This document shows positions 1-8,629 of a stretch of DNA of 64,000 bases, one piece after another. Each line of letters starts with the position of its first letter. Position 1 is the first letter of the stretch. The position numbers were made by a program, and so were the translations under genes. The notes under the pieces were generated by a model, which saw nothing but the letters and a program-made list of their open reading frames with translations, was not told where the DNA came from and did no database searches. Origin of the DNA: CAZCGA01 sp964498075 (GTDB taxonomy: Bacteria > Desulfobacterota > Binatia > HRBIN30); assembly GCA_964498075.1 (NCBI GenBank), contig CAZCGA010000018.1:1-64000 (forward strand), in the 5' to 3' direction.

Positions 1-677
1 TTCAACTCGAACTGCGCGTTGCGCGCCGCGATGGCGGCCTCGCTCGAGCGGCGGTTCAGCGTGAGGGCGCTGGCCTCGATGATGCGCGTCTCCAGCATGG
101 GGGCAACGCCCGCGACATCGCGCTGCACCAGCACGGCGAGCAAATCCTGAAACCGCTTCGACACCTCGTCCGCCGCTTCCGCGCGCTGCTGCGCCGCAAG
201 CAACCGATACCCGAGCGCGCGTGCCCGCATGGCGAGCGCGGCTCGAAACTGCTCCAGGCCGAGCTCTGCCAGTTCGATCTGTCGGTTCGCGATGGCCTTT
301 CTGAGACTGAGACGGCCGGGAAATTCAAACGTCTGGGACAGCGACACCGACCAGCTCGGCCCGTCACCGATGTTGTTCCCTCCAAGATCGCGCACGCGTT
401 TGTGACCGAGCTCGCTGCTCAACTCCGGGTTCGCCCACGCGCCCGCGGTCATGCGCCCGCCGCGAGCGGCAGCGATTTCAGCTTCGTAGAACCGCAGCTC
501 GGGATTTCGCGCGACGGCATCCGCAACAAGCGCGTCGAGGGTGACGGGCGCGGCTATCGGCGGTGGCACTGGTTCGACTGCTATAGCCATCGCGCTTCGA
601 AGCAAGATCGCGCAGCAGATCGTCGCGACGAACAGCAGCATCACGGCGCGTTTTGTAGCGGGGAATACTTGGCTCAT
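1..677 (-). CDS. TolC/CzcC-family outer-membrane efflux protein, partial (3' end off the left edge)
   Basis: On the minus strand an open frame starts with ATG at 675-677 and runs off the window, giving about 225 residues. The first ~35 residues form a signal peptide (a basic stretch, then LLFVATICCAILL). The mature part has the outer-membrane efflux pattern: an early TLDALVADAVARNPEL helix, a WANPELSSELG strand segment, then SLSQTFEFPGRLSLRK and long Ala/Glu-rich helices. This is typical of CzcC/CusC-type heavy-metal efflux outer-membrane factors. A His-rich small gene lies 131 bp upstream on the same strand, as in czc/cus operons, so the adaptor and RND pump probably lie beyond the left edge. 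The substrate is not provable here. Confidence 0.85.
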   Translation of the reverse strand, partial: MSQVFPATKRAVMLLFVATICCAILLRSAMAIAVEPVPPPIAAPVTLDALVADAVARNPELRFYEAEIAAARGGRMTAGAWANPELSSELGHKRVRDLGGNNIGDGPSWSVSLSQTFEFPGRLSLRKAIANRQIELAELGLEQFRAALAMRARALGYRLLAAQQRAEAADEVSKRFQDLLAVLVQRDVAGVAPMLETRIIEASALTLNRRSSEAAIAARNAQFEL

Positions 678-808
678 GACGTAACTCAACTCTCTCGTTC
701 CCAAAACGGTTGCAGGCAAAAGGGTCGCAGCTCGTCCGAGAAGGAGGACGGCTCCGAGTGAGCGGCGGGGAACTACTCTAGACCCCGCCCACCGTATGAC
801 TGGGATCG

Positions 809-1267
809 TCAGACCAGGAGAACAGCGGTCCGAAGAGAGTCGAGCGTCGGGCTATACCGCGGCAGAGCCGCTGCGCTCCACGAGGCACTGTCCTGTTGAG
901 GAAGGGCGGGATACAGCAACCCCATAAAGGCAGAACAGAGCGGAACGCCCGGAGAAAGGCGGCTCGCGCTGGCGCGAAGAAACTGATCTGAGGTGAAGGG
1001 ATGCAGCACGTGATCCCCGTGCTCATGCTGATCGGCGCTGACTTGGGCGACACCTTCTGGTAGGGCGTCGGCGTGGGGATGGTGAAGAACGACGTGCAGA
1101 TGACCGTGCGCCCAAGAAAGAGAGGCTTCATGTGTTTCGTTCGCCTCGTGCGCGAGCATCGCCAACCCACCCAACCACGGACATTGGAGCGGGATCCATA
1201 CCGAGATGAGAAGCACGGTGAAGAACGGTCGCAACCCGATCACCCGGCGAGATACAGTGCGCGGCAT
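809..1267 (-). CDS. His-rich small protein heading a metal-efflux operon (CzcI-like, hypothetical)
   Basis: 152 residues starting with ATG at 1267. A hydrophobic N-terminal segment (residues ~10-38) looks like a signal or membrane anchor. It is followed by a histidine cluster with repeated H-x-H and HH (HLHVVLHHPHADALP and DQHEHGDHVLH), as in periplasmic metal-binding accessory proteins. It is transcribed towards the TolC/CzcC-like gene at 1-677. Small His-rich proteins are commonly the first gene of czc-type operons, where they are thought to bind or sense metal. I recognise no named domain, so the role is inferred from composition and neighbourhood. Confidence 0.6.
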   Translation of the reverse strand: MPRTVSRRVIGLRPFFTVLLISVWIPLQCPWLGGLAMLAHEANETHEASLSWAHGHLHVVLHHPHADALPEGVAQVSADQHEHGDHVLHPFTSDQFLRASASRLSPGVPLCSAFMGLLYPALPQQDSASWSAAALPRYSPTLDSLRTAVLLV

Positions 1268-1300
1268 CGCGCGGGATAGTGGCAGTCGGAAGACTGATCG

Positions 1301-2707
1301 TCAATCGACCGGCTCTGACGAGGCTGCCGCCTGCGGTTCCACGAGTACCGTGACGATTCGTCGCCCGCTGATCTTCTCGGCGGTGAAGCGGAACCCGGCA
1401 AGCTCAACGACAGCCCCCTCGGCGGGGATGGCTCCGACGATGCCGAACATCATCCCGCCAACCGTGTTCCACCGCTCGTGTGGAAGGTCGGCGACGAGTG
1501 TCTCGTTCAGTTCCACCACTGGCAACGCTGCGTTGACCCGGTAGCGTCCATTCCCCAGCGCCACCACATCTGGAGCTTCGCGGTCGTGCTCGTCCGTGAT
1601 TTGGCCCACGAGCTCTTCAAGTAGGTCCTCCAACGTGACCAGGCCCACCACCAAACCGTACTCGTCCGTCACCAAGGCCAGATGAAAGCGCTCCTTCTGC
1701 ATCTCGTGCAAGAGATCGATGAGTCGCTTGGATTCCGGGATGAAGCGCAACGGCCGCAGGAGATCGCTCAATGGCGCCTCGTGGCGGCCCTGGTGCAGCA
1801 GGTTCAGCACGTCCTTGGCGTGCACGATCCCTTCGCTGTGATCGAGATCGCCGCGGTAGGCGGGCAGTCGCGTAGAGCCGTGCCGCACGATGAGCGCCGC
1901 CGCCGCATCGAGCGGGCTGTCGAGGTCGACGCCGACGATGTCCGGCCGCGGCCGCATGACGTGGCGCACGGTGCGATCGCCGAACTCAAAGACCGAGTGG
2001 ATCATCTCCTTTTCGTGCGTCTCGATGACGCCTTCTTTGTGCCCGACATCGGTCAGGGAACGGATCTCCTGCTCGGTCACGAACGGTCCCTGAGGAAGAC
2101 CCTTCCCGGGCAACAAGATGTTTGCCAGGCCGATCAACGCGCGGGTTGGAATCGCAAGCGCACGGCCCAGGAACCACACAAAGGGGGCGAGGAAGAGCGC
2201 GACGCGGTCACTGTGCAGGATCGCGAAGGTCTTCGACATCGCCTCGACGACGACGAAGTAGGCCAGTGTGAACCCCACCGAGGTCAGGGTGATGCCGATG
2301 TTCCCGAGGTAATGTTCGGCCAGGATGGCGACCAGAACGGCAGACCCGTTCTGGGCGAACATCACGGAGAAGTAGACGCCGTTCAGGTAGCGCGCTGGGT
2401 CGCTCTCGATCTGCTCGAGCAGCGCGGCATTCCGGTGGCCCCGTTCGCGCAGCGCGATCGCCCTCACGCGGCTTATGCGGCTGATGGAGGCCTCGGCGAG
2501 GGCGAGGGCCGACGCGAGGATGACGAGCAGGACGATGGCAACGACCAGCGAGCTCACGGCGTCAGACACAGCGGCGGCGCGCGAACAGCCACCTGCGGCG
2601 CACGCTAGCAGGCGAGAGGCAGGCTTGTCACCCGCGAACAGCGGCCTCTCACCGGACACGCCCTTGGCTGGAAGCTCACACTCATCGTGCCGTGACTCAC
2701 AGCCCAT
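1301..2707 (-). CDS. CNNM/CorC-type transporter-associated protein (DUF21 + CBS pair + CorC_HlyC)
   Basis: 468 residues as drawn. From residue ~47 come the hydrophobic helices of a CNNM/DUF21 membrane domain (VSSLVVAIVLLVILASALAL and the next three segments). After a linker ending in the acidic helix before HVMRPRPDIVGVD come two CBS motifs (about residues 250-370, including LVTDEYGLVVGLVTLEDLLE). The C-terminal CorC_HlyC domain includes ERWNTVGGMMFG. Family members act in Mg/Co efflux or tolerance at the inner membrane. An AAGGG-like ribosome site precedes the ATG at 2707, but the first 46 residues look unlike the family. A GTG at 2569, just before the first membrane helix, is a credible alternative start. 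It is divergent from the broken two-component remnant. Confidence 0.88.
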   Translation of the reverse strand: MGCESRHDECELPAKGVSGERPLFAGDKPASRLLACAAGGCSRAAAVSDAVSSLVVAIVLLVILASALALAEASISRISRVRAIALRERGHRNAALLEQIESDPARYLNGVYFSVMFAQNGSAVLVAILAEHYLGNIGITLTSVGFTLAYFVVVEAMSKTFAILHSDRVALFLAPFVWFLGRALAIPTRALIGLANILLPGKGLPQGPFVTEQEIRSLTDVGHKEGVIETHEKEMIHSVFEFGDRTVRHVMRPRPDIVGVDLDSPLDAAAALIVRHGSTRLPAYRGDLDHSEGIVHAKDVLNLLHQGRHEAPLSDLLRPLRFIPESKRLIDLLHEMQKERFHLALVTDEYGLVVGLVTLEDLLEELVGQITDEHDREAPDVVALGNGRYRVNAALPVVELNETLVADLPHERWNTVGGMMFGIVGAIPAEGAVVELAGFRFTAEKISGRRIVTVLVEPQAAASSEPVD

Positions 2708-2723
2708 GATCCCTTACAGCAAC

Positions 2724-2739
2724 TTCAGAAAGGTTTCAG
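2724..2739 (+). promoter_or_regulatory. Direct repeat resembling an OmpR-family response-regulator site
   Basis: TTCAG occurs at 2724-2728 and again at 2735-2739, an 11-base step (one helical turn), within TTCAGAAAGGTTTCAGG. OmpR/PhoB-type regulators bind such direct repeats. It lies about 55 bp upstream of the truncated regulator gene and between the divergent CorC-type gene and the regulator remnant. Function is inferred from spacing and location only. Confidence 0.35.
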
Positions 2740-2795
2740 GAAACCGGCGCGCCGGCCGGCGGCTCTTGTGGTATGCACGAGCGCTAGAGACACCC

Positions 2796-3124
2796 GTGCG
2801 TATCCTCGTGGTCGAAGACGAAGCCAAAGTCGCTCGCGCGCTGCAGGAGGGCCTCGAAGGCGAGCACTATCAGGTCGCGGTCGCCCGTACCGGTGAGGAC
2901 GGCTTCTTCCTCGCCAACGCCCAACCGTTTGACCTCGTGGTGCTCGACCTCCACTTGCAGATCGCCCGCCCGCCGGCGCAGCACCTGATCGGGGCGGCCG
3001 CGGCGCAGCAGCGCGCGGCGGCGCGCGGTGGGCAGTAGAGGCACACGGCGGTCGCATCGAGTTGGAGAGCGAGGAAGGCATGGGGGCAACGTTTCGCATC
3101 AGACTGAAAGGAGACCAAGCATGA
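2796..3124 (+). pseudogene. Collapsed two-component system: response-regulator N-terminus joined to histidine-kinase C-terminus
   Basis: A GTG at 2796 opens a receiver domain: the VRILVVEDE strand with acidic pair E7/D8, and the phosphoacceptor D51 in DLVVLDLHL. Homology stops after about residue 55 (near 2960). The frame continues through low-complexity GC-rich codons to a TAG at 3036-3038. In another frame, from about 3017 to the TGA at 3122-3124, the sequence reads ARWAVEAHGGRIELESEEG then MGATFRIRL. That is the end of a histidine-kinase ATPase domain (after the G box, with the usual G-ATF-I-L ending). The whole regulator output domain and most of the kinase are missing, so an internal deletion fused the two genes. 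The kinase stop overlaps the next start (ATGA), showing the system once led this operon. It is probably of the CusR/CopR metal-responsive type. Confidence 0.8.
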
Positions 3125-4026
3125 GGCATGCATCGAAGGCTCTCGTCGGTACGCTTCTCGGTGTCGGTACACTGACGCTGATCGCCGGCGCTGCCGCCGT
3201 CCGGGCAGCCGTGAAGCTGGACACAGAGAAGATCGAGCAGCTCACCGGCGCGAAGGGCACGCTCGACGAGAAGGAGGGCGTGTTCAAGGTCAGCATGCCC
3301 CGAAGCGATCTCAACATCACCGTGGCGGGCGTGAAGATGACGCCACCGATGGGCCTGACCTCGTGGGCGGCGTTCACGCCGGCCGGTGATCACACGATGG
3401 TGATGGGCGACACGGTGATGCTGGAGGACCAAGTCAATCCCGTCATGAGCGTGGCGCTGGAAAACGGCCTGGAGGTCACTGCGCTGCACAACCACTTCTT
3501 CTGGGACACGCCGAAGGTGATCTTCATGCACATCGGCGGGATGGGCGACGCGGAGAAGCTCGCCGCTGCCGTCGGCAAGGTCTTCGCGAAGATCAAGGAG
3601 ACTAGCGGCGGCAAGGGTGAGGTGCCGCACGCCGAGCTGGACCCGGCGCAGACGTCACTCGATCCGCAGAAGATCGACGCCATCATCGGTGCCAAAGGCG
3701 CGCTGGCCAACGGGGTGTACAAGCTGGTCATCGGCCGCACCACGAAGATGGCCGGCCACGAGGTCGGCAACACCATGGGCGTGAACACGTGGGCGGCGTT
3801 CGCCGGCAGCGATGACAAGGCCGTCGTCGACGGCGACTTCGTCATGCTCGAAGGCGAGCTGCAACCCGTGCTCAAGGCGCTGCGCGGCGCAGGCATCAAC
3901 GTCGTGGCGATCCACAATCACATGACCATGGAGTCGCCGCGCATGATGTTCCTGCACTACTGGGGTGTCGGCTCGACCGCCGAGCTCGCCAAGGGGCTCA
4001 AGGTCGCCCTGACACAGGGCAACTAA
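3121..4026 (+). CDS. DUF1259 protein with two tandem repeats, exported
   Basis: 301 residues from the ATG at 3121, which overlaps the upstream stop by four bases. A signal peptide covers residues 1-30 (GTLLGVGTLTLIAGAAAVRA). Two DUF1259 repeats follow, each with the same plan: an IEQLTGAKG or IDAIIGAKG helix, a G-N-TMGVNTWAAF-type strand, a VMLE strand and an LHNH/IHNH histidine pair, then a short F-H segment. The repeated HNH motifs suggest metal or small-ligand binding. DUF1259 belongs to the LppY/LpqO group, whose biochemistry is not known to me. It is followed at 17 bp by a LamG-like gene and then chrA, so a role in metal or chromate response is plausible but inferred. Confidence 0.85.
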   Translation: MRHASKALVGTLLGVGTLTLIAGAAAVRAAVKLDTEKIEQLTGAKGTLDEKEGVFKVSMPRSDLNITVAGVKMTPPMGLTSWAAFTPAGDHTMVMGDTVMLEDQVNPVMSVALENGLEVTALHNHFFWDTPKVIFMHIGGMGDAEKLAAAVGKVFAKIKETSGGKGEVPHAELDPAQTSLDPQKIDAIIGAKGALANGVYKLVIGRTTKMAGHEVGNTMGVNTWAAFAGSDDKAVVDGDFVMLEGELQPVLKALRGAGINVVAIHNHMTMESPRMMFLHYWGVGSTAELAKGLKVALTQGN

Positions 4027-4043
4027 GACGCGGGAGGGATCAC

Positions 4044-4691
4044 ATGAGGACGATCGCATCGATGCTCATTGCACTGGTGCTTGCAGGTCCTGCGCTTGCG
4101 GCAGCGGCCATGCTGGACTTCGAGGCGTTGGCCACCAACAAGCCGCCGCCGGGCTTCTCCACCGGTCTGACCGGCGGGGGTGGCCCGGTTGAGTGGATCA
4201 TCCGTGACGACGCAACGGCCCCCAGTGGTCCGAAGGTGTTGGCGCAGGTCAGCGCCGACACGACCGACCATCGCTTTCCGCTCTGCGTCTACGACGCGCT
4301 GACCGCCAAGGACGTTGAGGTCTCCGTCCAGTTCAAGGCGATCTCCGGCAAGGTCGACCAAGCGGGTGGGCTCGTCGCGCGCTTCAGAGATCCCAACAAC
4401 TACTACGTCGTCCGCGCCAACGCCCTCGAAGACAACGTCCGGCTGTACAAGGTCGTGGACGGCAGTCGCAAGCAGTTCGCGGGCACGAACGCGAAGGTGG
4501 CGTCCGGAACGTGGCACACGCTCAAGCTGAAGGTGAAAGGCAGCCATTTTGAAGTGTGGTTCGACGGAACGCGGCTGTTCGAAGCCGACGACGAAACGCT
4601 CAAGGACGCAGGCAAGGTCGCGCTGTGGACCAAAGCCGACAGCGTCACCGAGTTCGATGATCTGAAGATCGAGAGCTACGACGCGCGGTAG
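4044..4691 (+). CDS. Exported concanavalin-A/LamG-like (DUF1080-type) protein
   Basis: 215 residues. Residues 1-20 are a signal peptide ending ALAAAA. The rest is a single jelly-roll domain of the DUF1080 / LamG type. It has VEVSVQFKAISGKVDQAGGL, an RDPNNYYVVRANALEDNV strand pair, WHTLKLKVKG and FEVWFDG, and a terminal strand ending in EFDDLKIESYD. These are hallmarks of 3-keto-disaccharide-hydrolase-like or lectin folds. No catalytic acid pair can be assigned with confidence. It sits between the DUF1259 gene (17 bp) and chrA (13 bp), so the three are almost certainly co-transcribed. Its link to chromate transport is unexplained. Confidence 0.8.
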   Translation: MRTIASMLIALVLAGPALAAAAMLDFEALATNKPPPGFSTGLTGGGGPVEWIIRDDATAPSGPKVLAQVSADTTDHRFPLCVYDALTAKDVEVSVQFKAISGKVDQAGGLVARFRDPNNYYVVRANALEDNVRLYKVVDGSRKQFAGTNAKVASGTWHTLKLKVKGSHFEVWFDGTRLFEADDETLKDAGKVALWTKADSVTEFDDLKIESYDAR

Positions 4692-4704
4692 AGAGAGAGG
4701 CAAG

Positions 4705-5880
4705 GTGGAAACCGACACCCAGAAGAACACGGCGACACAAGCTTCTACTCTCAGCGAGTTCCTCATCTATTTTCTCCGCCTCGGCACACTCGGCTTCGGC
4801 GGACCGATTGCGCTCGCGGGGTACATGCAACGCGATCTGGTCGAGCGGCGGGGCTGGGTCTCGAAGCAGGACTACGTCGAGGGACTGGCGCTGGCGCAGC
4901 TGGCTCCGGGGCCGCTGGCTGCCCAGCTGGCGATCTATCTGGGTTGGGTGCGCGCCGGAAACCTCGGTGCGACGCTGGTTGCCGGGGCCTTCATCCTGCC
5001 ATCATTCGTCATGGTCCTGGCGCTCTCCGCGGTGTACGTGCGCTTCGGCGGTCTCTCGTGGATGCAAGGGGTCTTCTACGGCATCGGTGCCGCGGTGATC
5101 GCCCTCATCGCGCGCAGCGCCTACAAGCTGGTGCGCATGACGCTCACCCGAGACCGTGTGCTATGGGTGCTCTGCGGCATCAGCGCCGTCGTGACGGCAT
5201 GGACGGAGTCGGAGATCATCTGGTTGTTCGTGGTCTGCGGCGTTGTCGCGCTGCTCTTGAAGGCTCCGCCGCGGATCGCACCCGCCACCGCGGCACTGGC
5301 GGCCATACCGTGGTCAACGTGGCTGGTAACTGGTCTGCATGGCCCGACGGGTACGGCGACGCTGTGGAGGATCTCCTGGTACTTCGCCGAAGCCGGCGCG
5401 TTCGTCTTCGGCAGCGGCCTGGCGATCGTTCCGTTCCTGTATGGCGGGGTGGTCGACCAATTTCACTGGTTGACGGAGCGCCAGTTCCTCGATGCGGTTG
5501 CGGTGGCGATGATCACTCCCGGGCCCGTGGTCATCACGGTGGCGTTCATCGGCTACCTCGTCGCCGGCCCACTCGGCGCGACCGCAGCCGCCGTCGGCGT
5601 ATTCCTGCCCTGCTACCTGTTCGTGATCATCCCCGCCCAATACTTCCGGCGCACGGCGCAGAACCGGCGCGTGAAGGCGTTCGTTGATGGCGTCACTGCG
5701 GCGGCAACCGGCGCGATCGCCGGCGCCGGATTCGTTCTCGGCAAGCGCGCGATCATCGACCTGCCGACGACCGCCATCGCGCTCGCCACGCTGGCCGTCC
5801 TAGCGTATGTCAAGAACGTGCCGGAGCCATTGGTCATCCTCGCTGCCGGCGCCGTGGGACTCGTTCTGAAGGGACAGTGA
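4705..5880 (+). CDS. chrA: Chromate transporter ChrA (long form, two CHR halves)
   Basis: 391 residues from a GTG at 4705 preceded by an AGAGAGGCAAG leader. The N-terminal half carries the CHR signature (FLRLGTLGFGGPIALAGYMQ, VEGLALAQLAPGPLAAQ). The C-terminal half repeats it in weaker form (GSGLAIVPFLYGGVV, AVAMITPGPVVI). About ten hydrophobic helices place it in the inner membrane. ChrA proteins export chromate using the proton motive force, and the length matches bidomain ChrA (~390-400). It ends the DUF1259-LamG-chrA operon. No ChrB regulator is present; the broken two-component remnant upstream may be the lost control. Confidence 0.92.
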   Translation: METDTQKNTATQASTLSEFLIYFLRLGTLGFGGPIALAGYMQRDLVERRGWVSKQDYVEGLALAQLAPGPLAAQLAIYLGWVRAGNLGATLVAGAFILPSFVMVLALSAVYVRFGGLSWMQGVFYGIGAAVIALIARSAYKLVRMTLTRDRVLWVLCGISAVVTAWTESEIIWLFVVCGVVALLLKAPPRIAPATAALAAIPWSTWLVTGLHGPTGTATLWRISWYFAEAGAFVFGSGLAIVPFLYGGVVDQFHWLTERQFLDAVAVAMITPGPVVITVAFIGYLVAGPLGATAAAVGVFLPCYLFVIIPAQYFRRTAQNRRVKAFVDGVTAAATGAIAGAGFVLGKRAIIDLPTTAIALATLAVLAYVKNVPEPLVILAAGAVGLVLKGQ

Positions 5881-5913
5881 GGTTGTCAGCAGGCGCTCCT
5901 GAATCAGACATAC

Positions 5914-6954
5914 ATGCGCACAGGTTGGAGCGAGCGATACCGAGTTCTCTACGTTGTCGTGGTGGCGCTGGTCGCCGGGCCGTGGGCTTGCGAGTGGCGA
6001 TCCGCTCCTGAGGTCGTGGTGTACACATCGGTTGACGATGTATTTGCGCGACCGGTTGCGAATCGCTTCCAGAAGGAGACAGGGATCACGGTGCGGCTGG
6101 TGCCGGACACCGAGGAAACGAAGAGCACGGGCCTGCTCAATCGGCTGATGGCGGAGAAGGAGCGGCCGCAAGCCGACGTGTTCTGGAGCGGCGATCCAGT
6201 GCGCGCAGCGATTCTCAAGGCACGCGGAGTCTCAGAATCGTACCGTTCGCCGCAAGCACAGGGTTTGCCCGCGCAGTTCTCCGATCCGGAGGGCTTCTGG
6301 ACGGGCTTCTCGGCGCGCGCGCGGGTGCTGATCTACAACCGCAACCTGGTGACGCCGGGCCGGGAGCCGAAGTCCGTCTTGGATCTGATCGAGCCACGCT
6401 TCAAGGGCAAGACGTGTATCGCTAATCCGCTCTTCGGCACGACGTCGATGCATGCGGCCGCGCTGTTCGCGGCTTTGGGTGAAGAGCAGGCTAAGGACTT
6501 CTTCGAACGGTTCGCCGCGAACGGCGGCAAGATCCTCTCCTCGAACGGTGAAGTGCGACGTCGGGTCGCTGACGGGGAATTCGTGATCGGCATCACCGAC
6601 ACCGACGACGCCAGCGTGGCGCAACGCGAGGGCAAGCCGATCGCCGTCGTCTATCCGGACGCCGCCGGCATGGGCACGCTGATCGTGCCGAACTGCGCCG
6701 TGTTGATCGCGCGCGCGCCTCACCCCGATACGGGACGGCGGTTCATCGACTACCTGCTGCGGCCGCGGACGGAGCGGCTGCTGGCCGAGAGCGCGGCGGC
6801 GCAAATGCCGTTGCGTCCGGGCGTGCCGGTGCCGGATGGCGTCGTGCCGCTCAGCAGCCTGAAACCGATGCGCGTCGACTACACCGCTCTTGCCGCGTCG
6901 CTGGAGAGCCTGTCGAAGGGCTACCTCAAGGACTGGGTCGACCGGCACAGCTGA
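5914..6954 (+). CDS. Iron(III)-type ABC transporter substrate-binding protein
   Basis: 346 residues. The N-terminal hydrophobic segment (VLYVVVVALVAGPWAC) is a signal peptide. The Cys could be lipidated, but the lipobox is poor (P-W-A-C). The mature domain starts with VVVYTSVDD and has RFQKETGITVRLVPDTEE, ADVFWSGDPV, ARARVLIYN and LIVPNCAVLI, the type-2 periplasmic binding fold of FutA/FbpA/AfuA relatives. The ligand is likely ferric iron, though thiamine- or phosphonate-type relatives share the fold. A permease (6983) and an ATPase (8626) follow on the same strand. Confidence 0.87.
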   Translation: MRTGWSERYRVLYVVVVALVAGPWACEWRSAPEVVVYTSVDDVFARPVANRFQKETGITVRLVPDTEETKSTGLLNRLMAEKERPQADVFWSGDPVRAAILKARGVSESYRSPQAQGLPAQFSDPEGFWTGFSARARVLIYNRNLVTPGREPKSVLDLIEPRFKGKTCIANPLFGTTSMHAAALFAALGEEQAKDFFERFAANGGKILSSNGEVRRRVADGEFVIGITDTDDASVAQREGKPIAVVYPDAAGMGTLIVPNCAVLIARAPHPDTGRRFIDYLLRPRTERLLAESAAAQMPLRPGVPVPDGVVPLSSLKPMRVDYTALAASLESLSKGYLKDWVDRHS

Positions 6955-6982
6955 GTGGTTTCACAAGGAGGACTCGCCTGCT

Positions 6983-8629
6983 TTGGTAGGTACATTGACT
7001 GATCGCACCGCGCCGGCGCTCTCTTGTCTCTCGCTGGAGCGACCCGGGACGTGGCGCACGGTGGGACTTGTGGTGCTGCTGTGCGCCGTTTTCCTGCCTG
7101 ACGCCCCGCTGCTGTGGGAAGTGGTCTCGGGCCACACCGCCCACTCCGTCGGCGCCCGCTTCGGCGTGGCGCTCGGAACCAGCATGATGCTGGCCGGCGC
7201 GACCATGGTGGTGGCGTTCTGTGTGGGGTTGCCGCTGGGTGTCCTGAGCGCGCTCTGTGAGTTTCGCGGCCGGCGGCTGCTGCTGGCGCTGGTGACGTTG
7301 CCGCTGCTCATCCCGTCGTTTCTCTGGGCGATCGGCTGGTCGTCCATCGCGGCTCGCCTCGGCTCCACCGCAACGCAGGTGTTGAGCGGCGTCAGCGGCT
7401 GCTTGCTGGTCAGCATTGCGGCCACCGTTCCACTGGTGCTGCTTACGGCGTATGCGTCGACGGTGGCGTTGTCGGAATCGCAGGTGGCAGCGGCGCGTCT
7501 CGCCGGCGGCGAGCGCACGCTCCTTCTGCACGCTTGCCGGCACGGCGCCGCCGCAGCGCTGCTAGCAGCTACACTCGGAGGACTCCTGACGCTCACGGAC
7601 CCCGGCCCCGGACAGATCTTCGGTGTGCGCACCGCGGCGGCAGAGATCCTCACCAGCTTCGGCGCGCTATACGACTTCGCGCTGGCGGCGCGGCAGTGCC
7701 TGGTGTTGGCGCTGGTGGTCCTGGTGGTCGCGGTGCCGCTTGCTTGGTGTGCGGCCCCCCGACTCGCGCGCGGCTTGTTGGCGAAGCAATCGCGGCGGGC
7801 AATGCGGCGCGCGCACCCAGAACTTGGCGTGGTCGTCACGGCTGCGCTCGCCGTGGTCACCGCGGGTGGGACCCTCGTGCCCATCTTGGGATTGATCTGG
7901 CCGCTCATCGCAGGTTCGGGCGGCTCGACGCCGGGAGGGTTGCGCGTGGTACAGCAGGCTGCGCAGAACGGGCACATGCCGCTGGTGTTGCTTGCCGCGG
8001 CGGGGGCAGCGACGCGCACTGCGGCGAACACAGTCATCTACGCCGTCGGTGCGGGCACAGTTGCAGCGGCCATGGGGTTGCTGCTCGCGTTGTGCGTCGG
8101 CCGCGACGCCCGCTTGCGAGCGGTGGCCGTCGGCGCCTGCCTGGCTGTCTTCTGTCTGCCGCCGGCATTCGGGGCGTTGGGAATCGTCCAGCTGGCGACC
8201 AACGCGCCGGCGTGGGCTGATCCCGTGCTCCGCAGCCACGTGACCGTCTGCCTCGGACTCGGGCTGCGCTTCGTGCCGGTCGCTGCGGTCATCGCGTTGC
8301 AGGCGTGGGGTTCCACCTCGCCGTCTTGGGCACTGGCTGCCGATGTTCACGGTGTACCGCTGGCAACCTACCTGCGGCGCGTCCTCCTTCCACTGCTCTT
8401 GCCGGCGATCGGGGTAGCGATGCTGCTGGTGGCGCTGCTTGCGACTGCAGACGTGGGCACGGTTCTCCTGTTGCATCCAGCGGGGCAAGCGTCGCTACCC
8501 CTCGCGATCTTTACGGTGATGGCGAACGCGCCGGAGTCGCTCGTCGCGGCGCTCTGCCTGATATACGTGGCGAGCGCCGGCGGGCTGCTTGGCGCGATCT
8601 GGGTGTTGGTGAGAGTGTGGCAGCGATGA
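6983..8629 (+). CDS. Iron(III)-type ABC transporter permease (FbpB-like, double permease)
   Basis: About 548 residues if it starts at TTG 6983, chosen because an AAGGAGG box lies at 6965-6971 and upstream codons overlap the binding-protein gene. The protein is almost wholly hydrophobic, with some 11-12 helices in two halves. Each half has a cytoplasmic binding-protein-dependent transport EAA-like loop (AARLAGGERTLLLHACRHG and AADVHGVPLATYLRRVLLP). This fused two-unit plan is typical of FbpB/AfuB/SfuB permeases. Its stop overlaps the start of the ATPase gene by four bases (ATGA at 8626-8629). Confidence 0.88.
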   Translation: MVGTLTDRTAPALSCLSLERPGTWRTVGLVVLLCAVFLPDAPLLWEVVSGHTAHSVGARFGVALGTSMMLAGATMVVAFCVGLPLGVLSALCEFRGRRLLLALVTLPLLIPSFLWAIGWSSIAARLGSTATQVLSGVSGCLLVSIAATVPLVLLTAYASTVALSESQVAAARLAGGERTLLLHACRHGAAAALLAATLGGLLTLTDPGPGQIFGVRTAAAEILTSFGALYDFALAARQCLVLALVVLVVAVPLAWCAAPRLARGLLAKQSRRAMRRAHPELGVVVTAALAVVTAGGTLVPILGLIWPLIAGSGGSTPGGLRVVQQAAQNGHMPLVLLAAAGAATRTAANTVIYAVGAGTVAAAMGLLLALCVGRDARLRAVAVGACLAVFCLPPAFGALGIVQLATNAPAWADPVLRSHVTVCLGLGLRFVPVAAVIALQAWGSTSPSWALAADVHGVPLATYLRRVLLPLLLPAIGVAMLLVALLATADVGTVLLLHPAGQASLPLAIFTVMANAPESLVAALCLIYVASAGGLLGAIWVLVRVWQR

